A stretch of DNA of 12,263 bases from Spirochaetaceae bacterium UBA6243. GTDB lineage: Bacteria; Spirochaetota; Spirochaetia; Treponematales; Rectinemataceae. The position numbers were made by a program, and so were the translations under genes. Below the pieces are notes generated by a model, which was not told where the DNA came from, did not search any database, and saw nothing but the letters and a program-made list of their open reading frames with translations. Below are positions 1 through 6,162 of this stretch, one piece after another; within the stretch, counting starts at the first letter, position 1; every line of letters begins with the position of its first letter. The stretch is from assembly GCA_002441395.1 (NCBI GenBank), contig DJVZ01000031.1, positions 302 through 12,564 on the forward strand, read 5' to 3'.

Positions 1-807
1 AAGGGTACGCTCGGGAAGGCTGGTGGATTTGGCGGGAAAGTCGTGAAGATGGCGCGCGAAAGCGGCGCTGCGGGCGTATCGGCTGTCCTCCGGTCGAAGA
101 AAAAACTGGAACGACAGTATGGCTTGAAAATTGGCATCATGGATATCTTCCGCAACACCGAAAACCTAAACCTGGTTTTCACTTCGCGGTATTTCCAGCC
201 CGGCGGCGACGACTTTGGGGCGGAATATGAGTTCATCGGCCCCTCGATAGCCGAGAGGAACGACGCTCCCGGATTTGCTTTCGATTTTGCGGCGGCGGAC
301 CCGCTGGTCTATATTTCCCTCGGCACCCTGGAAAACGACCGCCGCGATTTTTATGTCCGGTGCATAAAAGCATTTGCGGGAATGGGCGTCCATGTGTTGA
401 TTTCCATTGGACGAAACGTCAAACGAGAGGAGTTGGGGAGCATCCCGCCAAATATTTCCGTCGTGGAATACGCGCCCCAGCTGGAAGTCTTGAAACATGC
501 CCAGTTGTTCCTGTCGCATGCAGGCATGAACAGTGTCAACGAATCGCTCTATTTCGGAGTTCCCCTTTTGCTTTTTCCCCAGCAGCAGGAGCAGGTGATG
601 GTGGCGCGAAGGGTCGAAGAGCTGGGAGCCGGCATATGCATGCCGGCGGATGGCGCCGATTCCGGGGATATACGCGCCGCGTCGCGGACGGTCCTGGAAA
701 GCCGGAATTTCTATGAGAACGCCCGGAAAGTCTCCGATTCGTTCAAGGCCTCCGGCGGGTACGAACGGGGTGCGGAGCTCATCCTGCGCTACGCTTTTCC
801 GGGATAG
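1..807 (+). CDS. GT1/MGT-family glycosyltransferase, C-terminal part (5' end outside window)
   Basis: The reading frame is open from base 1 to the TAG at 805-807, so the start lies upstream; 268 residues are visible. The last half is a typical GT-B fold donor domain of family GT1 (the UGT/macrolide-glycosyltransferase group). It has the VYISLGTL strand that opens the C-terminal Rossmann domain (visible residues about 103-110). It also has the nucleotide-sugar signature from APQLEVL through LSHAGMNSVNESL to GVPLLLFPQQQEQ (about 158-198), including the HAG histidine and the terminal E-Q pair usually contacting the sugar. Family members transfer a sugar from a UDP/NDP donor to a lipid or small hydrophobic acceptor in the cytoplasm. 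The acceptor cannot be told because the N-terminal acceptor domain is mostly missing. A GTG at 43 is an in-frame codon, not a convincing start. The gene converges on the PEGA gene, 68 bp away. The family call is confident; the specific substrate is unknown. Confidence 0.85.
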   Translation, partial: KGTLGKAGGFGGKVVKMARESGAAGVSAVLRSKKKLERQYGLKIGIMDIFRNTENLNLVFTSRYFQPGGDDFGAEYEFIGPSIAERNDAPGFAFDFAAADPLVYISLGTLENDRRDFYVRCIKAFAGMGVHVLISIGRNVKREELGSIPPNISVVEYAPQLEVLKHAQLFLSHAGMNSVNESLYFGVPLLLFPQQQEQVMVARRVEELGAGICMPADGADSGDIRAASRTVLESRNFYENARKVSDSFKASGGYERGAELILRYAFPG

Positions 808-875
808 GGAAATAATCGATGGCTAGCCCCGGCGGATTGCTAATCGTGCTGGCCGCCGCCGCAATCTTGACACGC

Positions 876-1901
876 TCAGTAGACCCTGACACCGAGAAAA
901 AGTTCGATCGTGGCGGGTTTGCCGGGCCCTACCGTAAATTCATTCTCGAAGCGCAGATCCCTGTAGGTCATGGTCAGGGTATGTGCCCCTGGCATGATCG
1001 TCCCTCGCAGGCGGTTCAGACGGACCCCGTCGATGAAAAGCTCCATCTCGTTGAATTTGCCGGGTTTTTCCCATGAATTGGAAAAATTGTCCGGCAGTTT
1101 TATCTCATACTCGACGGGAAGCGGGGAGAGGGAGACCTGCAGGTTGGTCGATCCATCGACGAAGACTCTTTCGACATAATCGGCATACCCTGGGGCCGTA
1201 ATGCGGACTACATAAGTGCCGCGCGGCCATGTGCCCCGGTAGGGTGTGGTACCGATATAGGCGGAATCCCTGTAGATATTTGCGCCGGGGGTATTCACCG
1301 CATCGATATAGACAGGAAGCTGCAGGGGGGACAGTCTGGCATAGATATGATAGGGGCCGTTCAATCGCAGGGTTGTCGTGTAGTCTTCATAGCCACCGAG
1401 GCTGACGCCGATGGAGTACGTACCGGGACGCAGGGAGATGGCGAATGGGGTTGTTCCCGCATAGGAGCCGTTGATATAAACTCTGGCGCCATTGATATTC
1501 GCATCGATGGAAAGTTGCCAGACAGGCGAAGGTGGGGTTGGTGGTTTTGGGGGGGGTGAGGATGGTGTGGGTGGCATGAGCTGGATGGGCCCGGGCGCCG
1601 GCGCTTGTGGGGTCTGTGGCGTCGCCCCTCCGAGGTTCGCGACGATGGTGATCGGGCTCTGTGCCGCCACGACTTTTGTCCTGAATTCGGGGAAACCATC
1701 CTTTACGACCCTGATCGTGTACGTTCCAGGGAATATCGACAGAGAGAAGTTCGGGGCTGTGTAGCCCACCAGATTGTCGTTGAGGTAGATCTGCGCACCC
1801 GACTGGTTGCACTGTATGGTGAGGGAGACTTTCGCCTGAGCGAAGGTCAGACCGCCCAGCACGAGAAAGACAAGGACACCAAGCAAGATTTTTTTTCTCA
1901 T
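876..1901 (-). CDS. Secreted PEGA-repeat protein with proline-rich linker
   Basis: This 341-residue protein starts with a basic n-region and hydrophobic core ending in TFAQA (residues 1-23), a likely Sec signal peptide cleaved before K24. Three PEGA-type beta repeats follow at about 25-90, 128-190 and 196-260. Each has the ...G-A-x-[IV]-Y-[LIV]-[ND]...G-x-T-P...PGTY...[GY]...Y...V layout; the turn residues are FPGTY, RPGTY and PRGTY. A Pro/Ala/Ser-rich linker (about 93-126) separates repeats 1 and 2. The C-terminal 80 residues form another beta-rich segment containing MPGAHTL, possibly a decayed fourth repeat. PEGA domains occur in surface and periplasmic proteins, often binding peptidoglycan or other envelope parts; no enzymatic motif is visible. 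The ATG has an upstream GAGG that overlaps the stop codon of the preceding lipoprotein gene, so the two are probably translated from one mRNA. The linker DNA contains a run of eight C on the coding strand. Function beyond envelope location is unknown. Confidence 0.8.
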   Translation of the reverse strand: MRKKILLGVLVFLVLGGLTFAQAKVSLTIQCNQSGAQIYLNDNLVGYTAPNFSLSIFPGTYTIRVVKDGFPEFRTKVVAAQSPITIVANLGGATPQTPQAPAPGPIQLMPPTPSSPPPKPPTPPSPVWQLSIDANINGARVYINGSYAGTTPFAISLRPGTYSIGVSLGGYEDYTTTLRLNGPYHIYARLSPLQLPVYIDAVNTPGANIYRDSAYIGTTPYRGTWPRGTYVVRITAPGYADYVERVFVDGSTNLQVSLSPLPVEYEIKLPDNFSNSWEKPGKFNEMELFIDGVRLNRLRGTIMPGAHTLTMTYRDLRFENEFTVGPGKPATIELFLGVRVY

Positions 1902-1913
1902 GACTATATCCTC

Positions 1914-2606
1914 TTATTTTACAGGTTCGCCGGAAGGAGTGAGCCCTCCCGAGGGCAATTCGGGCGCTCTTGATGCCTTCACCCCGCGCTCAGCGGACCA
2001 GGTACCATTGTGCGTAGCGCCATAAATATCAGGACCAGACATTGTTCCTTGCATACTGTTCCAGGTATTGTTGCTGCTGGTGTAAAGGGTACCACTGTAA
2101 CTGTAAAAGTATGTACCATTATTATAGAGCAACTGGATCATATTCCCTGAAATGTCCCATACACCGGCTCCACCATAGTTGTCCGTGAAAGTCTTGTTGG
2201 AATAAATTGTCCAGATTGCGGAACGCCATTGGGGGTCGGTGTCCCACTTATACGATAAAGTCCACTCTCCAGGTATCGATGTCCATGGCATCCACCGCGC
2301 ATAGAGCACGACGCTGGAAGAACCTATGGAGAATGCATCGCCGGGCGAAAAAGCCCTGCCGCTGCCATCAGGTTCCGTGTTCCAGCCGACAAATAGGGAG
2401 CCATTTTTTGTGAGGTTTCCCGTATTGCCCAGGACCAAGACAGTATCGCCATACCTATAACGAGAGGAATCAATCGGAACCGAGCCGCTATTGCTGCCGT
2501 TATCGTCATACAGAACCCTCGAATAACCAATGACGATGGTGCACGCGGAAAGCAGGAGGGCGAGAGCAACCCCGATTATCAATACAGTTTTCAATCTTCG
2601 CTTCAT
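1914..2606 (-). CDS. Lipoprotein with InlB B-repeat (Listeria-Bacteroides repeat) and beta-rich tail
   Basis: The 230-residue product has a lipoprotein signal (MKRRLK, hydrophobic stretch, lipobox L19-S20-A21-C22), predicting diacylglyceryl attachment at C22 and membrane anchoring facing the periplasm or surface. Residues about 31-105 are one InlB B-repeat: it starts VLYDDNGS, continues SGSVPIDS, LGNTGNLTKNG and FVGWNTEPDGSG, and ends VVLYARW. The remaining 125 residues are rich in Trp, Tyr, Asn, Gly, Ser and Thr, with GEWTLSY, WTIYSNKTF and GTMSG. This suggests a small lipocalin-like or beta-sandwich domain; that is an inference. The start codon is preceded by GTGAGGAATGCC, a good ribosome-binding site, which selects this ATG. 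The gene is followed after 12 bp by the PEGA-repeat gene on the same strand, so the pair looks like an envelope operon. The base composition is visibly more AT-rich than in flanking genes. No catalytic motif is recognised; an adhesive or structural role is plausible but unproven. Confidence 0.78.
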   Translation of the reverse strand: MKRRLKTVLIIGVALALLLSACTIVIGYSRVLYDDNGSNSGSVPIDSSRYRYGDTVLVLGNTGNLTKNGSLFVGWNTEPDGSGRAFSPGDAFSIGSSSVVLYARWMPWTSIPGEWTLSYKWDTDPQWRSAIWTIYSNKTFTDNYGGAGVWDISGNMIQLLYNNGTYFYSYSGTLYTSSNNTWNSMQGTMSGPDIYGATHNGTWSAERGVKASRAPELPSGGLTPSGEPVK

Positions 2607-2708
2607 ATGGCATTCCTCACATTGTGGTCTGGAAACAACGAATGACTAAAATGTATCACGAATCGCCAAAAATAAAATCATGCCCTGCCGTGGAAAGTTA
2701 CGGCGGTT

Positions 2709-2727
2709 CCCGAAAAACGTCTTCGGG
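2709..2727. repeat. Short inverted repeat in the gap between the envelope operon and tetR
   Basis: CCCGAA (2709-2714) pairs perfectly with TTCGGG (2722-2727) around a 7-base loop. It lies between the start of the lipoprotein gene and the end of the TetR gene. It could form part of the end of the tetR transcript, but neither strand has a following U-run, so intrinsic termination is not well supported. Confidence 0.3.
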
Positions 2728-2766
2728 CATGTCGTCTGAGGGGGAAGTCTATTCCATGTGCAGCCC

Positions 2767-2790
2767 GCCGGTGACTTCGAGTCAATCGGC
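2767..2790 (-). terminator. Possible hairpin terminator or 3' stabiliser of the tetR transcript
   Basis: Twelve bases past the TetR stop codon, GCCG (2767-2770) pairs with CGGC (2787-2790) and TGACT (2772-2776) pairs with AGTCA (2780-2784). This gives a two-part stem with a 3-base TCG loop and a small internal bulge. Position and pairing suit a transcript end. There is no U-run after it in the minus direction, so it may need Rho or serve only as a stabilising 3' hairpin. Confidence 0.35.
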
Positions 2791-2801
2791 CATTGCATTG
2801 C

Positions 2802-3404
2802 TCATGGTTTTTTGCGGAGCGGCTCGATGACCGATTCCACCAGGCGGTGAATGTCGTCTCGGCCACAGAGCCTGTCGGTCAGCATATGAACCAGGATCAA
2901 TCCGATTACCATGTTGGGAATCTGGGCCGTCTTGGCGCTTGCGGCAATTTCACCCCGCGCTATCGCATTGTTGATGACCTCGCGAAGCTGTTGTCGGCGC
3001 CCTTCGAGAATTTCATGCGATATTGCCGACCTCAGTTCCTCATGGCGTATACCTACGGATGCAAGATCGAGGAATACCGTCACCGCGTTCCGGAAAGCAT
3101 CTCCATCGGGCACAACCGAAACGATAAGCGTTATATCGTCGGTCAGCGATTTCGTGTTTGGCGTTTCGAGGGGCACGGACTTCTCCATCCAATACGCCAC
3201 GGCATCGGCGACCAGAGTCGCTTTTGACGACCAGCGGCGGTAGATCGTGGACTTGCTGGCTTTCGCCAGGCTGGCAATTTCGTTGATGCTCAGGCGTTCG
3301 TATCCCAATTCCACGAGCCCTTGGATAGTGACTTCCAGAATGACGGTATCGCGCGTGACGTCGCGGGGTCTTCCGCGACCTTCGGCTTCCTTTATTTTTT
3401 TCAT
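2802..3404 (-). CDS. TetR/AcrR-family transcriptional repressor
   Basis: From the ATG at 3404 the product has 200 residues, normal for the family. The N-terminus is a basic tail (MKKIKEAEGRGRPRD) and then a classic TetR helix-turn-helix: the first helix DTVILEVTIQGLVELGYERLSI, the HTH INEIASLAKASKSTIYRRWSSKATLV. The rest is an all-helical ligand-binding and dimerisation domain with no family-specific motif I recognise. An in-frame ATG at 3467 would add 21 residues, but it would place the start inside the palindromic operator (3435-3460). The 3404 start has AAGGG upstream at a reasonable distance and gives a standard TetR N-terminus, so I prefer it. The gene is divergent from the aldehyde dehydrogenase/SDR pair, so it most likely represses them and itself, released by their substrate or a related compound. 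That regulatory role is inferred from layout and operator position. Confidence 0.88.
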   Translation of the reverse strand: MKKIKEAEGRGRPRDVTRDTVILEVTIQGLVELGYERLSINEIASLAKASKSTIYRRWSSKATLVADAVAYWMEKSVPLETPNTKSLTDDITLIVSVVPDGDAFRNAVTVFLDLASVGIRHEELRSAISHEILEGRRQQLREVINNAIARGEIAASAKTAQIPNMVIGLILVHMLTDRLCGRDDIHRLVESVIEPLRKKP

Positions 3405-3434
3405 TGACAGGTACCCTTGAGCATGGTAGACTGA

Positions 3435-3460
3435 TTTACGGTACCGTATGGTATCGTAAA
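3435..3460. promoter_or_regulatory. Likely TetR operator: 26-bp near-perfect palindrome
   Basis: The 26-bp element runs from TTTACGGTACC to GGTATCGTAAA. Its two halves match at 11 of 13 positions, the mismatches being pairs 3441/3454 and 3446/3449. It also reads as a 10-bp-spaced direct repeat, GGTACCGTA at 3440-3448 and GGTATCGTA at 3450-3458, and a further GGTACC sits at 3410-3415, three helical turns away. It is 31 bp upstream of the tetR ATG. A weak minus-strand -35 (TTGTCA, 3473-3478) places the palindrome over the tetR -10/start region, which fits autorepression. Size and symmetry are typical of TetR-family operators; binding itself is inferred. Confidence 0.65.
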
Positions 3461-3504
3461 TAGACACCCGGCTGACAACCGTGGTTCACGGGGCAGGATA
3501 AAGG

Positions 3505-3633
3505 ATGATCGGAATCGATCTTTTTCTCCCGGTGTCATTCTTCCATAACTTACCAATGCTATCTGATGTCGGAAAGAATTTCAATCGATATTTCGATATC
3601 GAATTGCCAGTTTTCATGGATGGGAACAGATAG
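3505..3633 (+). CDS. Possible 42-codon leader ORF upstream of the aldehyde dehydrogenase
   Basis: An ATG at 3505 has AGGA six bases upstream (3495-3498) and opens a frame of 42 codons ending in TAG at 3631-3633. It reads MIGIDLFLPVSFF at its start and YFDIELPVFMDGNR at its end. It overlaps the palindrome cluster, and its composition could be accidental. No homologous family is recognised. It could be a leader peptide, or simply an open frame by chance, which I think more likely. Confidence 0.18.
   Translation: MIGIDLFLPVSFFHNLPMLSDVGKNFNRYFDIELPVFMDGNR
3507..3525 (+). terminator. Short stem followed by T5 in the dehydrogenase leader (weak attenuator candidate)
   Basis: GATCG (3507-3511) pairs with CGATC (3516-3520) over a GAAT loop and is followed directly by TTTTT (3521-3525). 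The stem is only five pairs long, so an intrinsic terminator or attenuator is possible but weakly supported. Confidence 0.2.
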
Positions 3634-3636
3634 CAT
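3556..3636. repeat. Nested inverted repeats in the aldehyde dehydrogenase leader
   Basis: A perfect 10-bp inverted repeat, ATGCTATCTG at 3556-3565 and CAGATAGCAT at 3627-3636, encloses an AT-rich core. In the core, TTCGATATCGAA (3592-3603) is a perfect 12-bp palindrome, and CAAT plus CGATA (3582-3590) can pair with TATCG and ATTG (3597-3606) with one bulge. The outer and inner elements have almost the same centre (3596 and 3597.5). This suggests a cruciform, a looped mRNA leader or paired regulator half-sites. It does not resemble the TetR operator. Confidence 0.5.
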
Positions 3637-3725
3637 CAAAATCCGTACAGAGACCAGTCGTCGGTTCCAGGCCTTCGCGATTCATGATTGTCAAGGATGT
3701 CTTTGAGTCGAAAGGAGGTTGTCAC

Positions 3726-5228
3726 ATGACGAATTCCGATCCCAAAAAAATGCAGCATGAAGAACGATTACTGATCAATGGACGGCTCACCCACGCAAAA
3801 GCAGGAGGAACTTTCAACAACATCAACCCAGCGACAGAGGAAGTCATGGGCGTGGTAGCCGATGCCTCGGCAGAAGATATTGATCAAGCTATTGCGGCGG
3901 CACGGAAAGCCTTCGACGAAACAGATTGGTCCACAAATCATGCCTTCCGTAAGCACTGCCTGGAACAATTGCACGCAGCCATCATGGAAGAGAAAGAACT
4001 CTTCCGGGCCGAGCTGATCGCCGAGGTAGGCTGCCCTGTCACTTTGACCTTCGGTGCTCAGTTTGATTGGCCTATCTCTGACGGTCTCCTCTGGCCGGCT
4101 CATATGATCGATACCTACCCGTGGTATCGCAAGGTCTCCGACCAGCACATATTAGGAGGCAGACCAACCTACCGATGGGTATGGAAAGAGCCTGTTGGCG
4201 TCGTTGCGGCGATCATTCCCTGGAACTACCCCTTCGAGATTCTGATCAATAAGCTGGGCCCTGCCCTGGCTACCGGCAATACAATGGTGGTGAAGGCGGC
4301 GTCGATGACGCCGTGGAACGCGACTCGGGTTGGTCGACTGATCGCGGAAAAAACGGACATTCCCGCCGGTGTGGTCAACGTGGTGGCTTCACAGAACCAT
4401 CAAGTTGCGCAGATGCTGTTCAGCGATCCGCGGATAGACATGGTTTCCTTCACAGGTTCGACTACCACGGGAAGGATGATTCTCGAACAGAGCGCGCCGA
4501 CCTTCAAACGCACGTTGATGGAACTCGGCGGAAAGAGCGCGACAATTGTACTGGATGACTGCAATTTGTCGGCGGTACTTCCGCAGGCTGTGATGACCGC
4601 CTTTATGCATGCCGGCCAGGGATGCGCCCTGCCGACCCGGCTTCTGATACCGGAATCCCGCTATGAGGAGTGTGTCTCCACTATTGCCGCAGTGGTTAAA
4701 ATGGTAGGCTGCGGCGATCCAAACGATGTTGGCACCACCGCAGGGCCGCTGGTTTCCGAGAAACAGCGCGATAAAGTACTCGGCTATATTGAGAAGGGCA
4801 AGGCCGAAGGCGCTCGGCTGTTGGCGGGAGGCGGCCGGCCAAAGCACCTCAAGCGCGGCTGGTTCGTCGAACCCACGGTCTTTGTGGATGTCGATAACAT
4901 GTCGACCATTGCTCAGGAAGAGATATTCGGGCCGGTTCTCTCGGTCATTACGTTCAAAGACGACGAGGACGCGATTCGCATCGCAAACCAGAGCAAGTAT
5001 GGCCTTTCGGGTTTCTTCTGGTCTGCTTCCAGAGAACGGGCATTGAATGTCGCGCGGAGGGTTCGTACCGGTTCGATGTCTATCAATGGCGGTCAGTTCT
5101 ATGGGGCGGAGTCGCCTTACGGCGGCTACAAGTCTAGCGGCATCGGACGGCAGGGCGGTATCGAGGGTATGGAACAATACCTCGAGACGAAGGCCGTCGG
5201 CTGTGAATTTCCGTTAATGCAGGCATGA
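3726..5228 (+). CDS. NAD(P)+-dependent aldehyde dehydrogenase
   Basis: This is a full-length (500-residue) member of the aldehyde dehydrogenase superfamily, oxidising an aldehyde to the carboxylic acid in the cytoplasm. All the catalytic pieces are visible. PWNYPF carries the oxyanion Asn167, and VVK has the cofactor-binding Lys190. FTGSTTTG (242-249) is the dinucleotide-binding turn. MELGGKS has the general-base Glu266, HAGQGCALPTR holds the nucleophile Cys300, and EEIFGPV (398-404) completes the coenzyme site. After Lys190 the sequence is AASMTP rather than the more usual P[SA]..TP. The ATG at 3726 has AAAGGAGG seven bases upstream; an in-frame ATG at 3684 has no such site, so 3726 is chosen. 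The short-chain dehydrogenase 55 bp downstream probably supplies its aldehyde. The substrate is unknown. From memory, the closest-looking enzymes are in actinobacterial and proteobacterial terpenoid, steroid or aromatic catabolism, so acquisition by transfer is possible but unproven. Confidence 0.92.
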   Translation: MTNSDPKKMQHEERLLINGRLTHAKAGGTFNNINPATEEVMGVVADASAEDIDQAIAAARKAFDETDWSTNHAFRKHCLEQLHAAIMEEKELFRAELIAEVGCPVTLTFGAQFDWPISDGLLWPAHMIDTYPWYRKVSDQHILGGRPTYRWVWKEPVGVVAAIIPWNYPFEILINKLGPALATGNTMVVKAASMTPWNATRVGRLIAEKTDIPAGVVNVVASQNHQVAQMLFSDPRIDMVSFTGSTTTGRMILEQSAPTFKRTLMELGGKSATIVLDDCNLSAVLPQAVMTAFMHAGQGCALPTRLLIPESRYEECVSTIAAVVKMVGCGDPNDVGTTAGPLVSEKQRDKVLGYIEKGKAEGARLLAGGGRPKHLKRGWFVEPTVFVDVDNMSTIAQEEIFGPVLSVITFKDDEDAIRIANQSKYGLSGFFWSASRERALNVARRVRTGSMSINGGQFYGAESPYGGYKSSGIGRQGGIEGMEQYLETKAVGCEFPLMQA

Positions 5229-5283
5229 GACCAAAACGGACAGAGTGGTTTTACCCAAAGCCGAATATGAAAAGGAGAGGACG

Positions 5284-6099
5284 ATGAAAGACACGACTGA
5301 TTTGTGGGGATATCGCGGTAAGACGGTGGTGATCGACGGAGCAGCCTCCGGGATGGGATTGGCGGCAACGAAGTTTCTGATAGATTTGGGAGCGGAGGTA
5401 TACGCCCTGGACATCAAGGAATGTCCGGTGCCTGTCAAAAAATTCATTAAAACCGATCTTAAGGACAAGGCATCGATCGACGCCGCGGTAGCCAGTATCC
5501 CGGGAGAGGTACGCGCGCTCTTCTGCTGCGCAGGTCTTCCGGGCGCCCCCTTCCCGGATGCCGAGGTAGTCAGAGTCAATTTCCTGGGCCATCGGCATCT
5601 CATTGAAAGTCTCGTTCCCCGGATGAAACGGGGCGAAGGCGCAATCGCCATTATCTCATCCATGGCCGGAATGCAGTGGCGTTTCCACGGGTTCTACTAT
5701 CAAGGGCTCATCGATACAAAGACCTTCGAAGAGGGCGTGGCGTGGATCGCGGCAAATGGCGTCAAGATCAAGACGGATACAGGCGGCTCGTACAGTTTCT
5801 CCAAGGAATGTATCTGTGCGTATGGCAAGGCCAAAGCCGCGGAACTCGCGCCGCGCGGCATCCGCTTCAATGTGCTGAACCCGACGACCACGGTGACTCC
5901 CATGTTGAAGGATTTCCAAAACAACGTTGGCGAGATGCTTAACAATTACAAGGTCAGCCGCTTCGCCACTGCGGAAGAAATGGGATATCCGCTGGTGTTC
6001 CTCAATAGCTCGATGGCGAGTTTCATCAGCGGACAGGAGTTGACGGTCGATGAAGGACTCAGCGCGATCATGGAGCTCGCGCCGGTCACGCAGTCATAG
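5284..6099 (+). CDS. Short-chain dehydrogenase of the 3-alpha-HSD / coniferyl-alcohol dehydrogenase type
   Basis: The 271-residue product is a Rossmann-fold SDR. The glycine motif is G19-AAS-G23-M-G25, preceded by Asp18 where classical SDRs have Thr. Asp43 at the end of strand 2 (YALDIK) predicts NAD(H) preference. The usual NNAG is CCAG (81-84). VNFLG carries the structural Asn99. The catalytic residues are Ser126 (IISSMAG), Tyr170 and Lys174 (YSFSK). The 44-residue distance from Ser to Tyr is far longer than the roughly 13 residues of classical SDRs. It matches the inserted loop of Comamonas testosteroni 3-alpha-hydroxysteroid dehydrogenase/carbonyl reductase (Ser114/Tyr155/Lys159) and of coniferyl-alcohol dehydrogenases. 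The end has the ISGQELTVDEG motif. The ATG at 5284 follows AAGGAGAGG; an in-frame codon at 5245 lacks a site. It is probably co-transcribed with the aldehyde dehydrogenase, and together they would convert an alcohol to an acid. The exact alcohol is unknown. Confidence 0.85.
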   Translation: MKDTTDLWGYRGKTVVIDGAASGMGLAATKFLIDLGAEVYALDIKECPVPVKKFIKTDLKDKASIDAAVASIPGEVRALFCCAGLPGAPFPDAEVVRVNFLGHRHLIESLVPRMKRGEGAIAIISSMAGMQWRFHGFYYQGLIDTKTFEEGVAWIAANGVKIKTDTGGSYSFSKECICAYGKAKAAELAPRGIRFNVLNPTTTVTPMLKDFQNNVGEMLNNYKVSRFATAEEMGYPLVFLNSSMASFISGQELTVDEGLSAIMELAPVTQS

Positions 6100-6162
6100 A
6101 ACGCTGACAGGATTCCAGCGCGGCGCGCTCCGGCAGAATGCCGACCCCCGACTCCCGGCGGA
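6100..6162. terminator. Weak hairpins in the convergent gap after the SDR gene
   Basis: Between the convergent SDR and Cys-rich protein genes, CGCTG (6102-6106) pairs with CAGCG (6116-6120). A second short stem, CGGCA-GAA-TGCCG, follows a few bases later. Either could help end the two opposing transcripts, but neither has a clear U-run. This is a positional guess. Confidence 0.25.

Larger units (their letters stand above)
3405..3725. other. Divergent tetR/aldehyde dehydrogenase regulatory region
   Basis: This 321-bp gap has no well-supported gene. It contains the 26-bp TetR operator, a small hairpin CCGTG-GTT-CACGG (3479-3491), and a GATCG-GAAT-CGATC stem followed by TTTTT (3507-3525). It also holds an AT-rich cluster of nested palindromes (3556-3636) and a possible 42-codon leader frame (3505-3633). 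No convincing -35/-10 pair for the plus-strand operon stands out; TTGCCA at 3604-3609 has only a poor -10 partner. The length suggests the dehydrogenase mRNA has a long leader or more than one control site. Confidence 0.5.

Noticed and set aside
808..875. Intrinsic terminator between the convergent glycosyltransferase and PEGA genes
   Set aside because: Only scattered short complementary pieces (for example GATTGC and GCAATC about 21 bases apart) were found, with no U-run.
3405..3467. Upstream TetR start at 3467 giving 221 residues
   Set aside because: It would put the first codons inside the palindromic operator and add a tail not typical of the family. The ATG at 3404 has a better-placed ribosome-binding site.
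4389..5177. 262-codon minus-strand frame opposite the aldehyde dehydrogenase
   Set aside because: The opposing frame has every catalytic aldehyde dehydrogenase residue; this one shows no recognisable domain.
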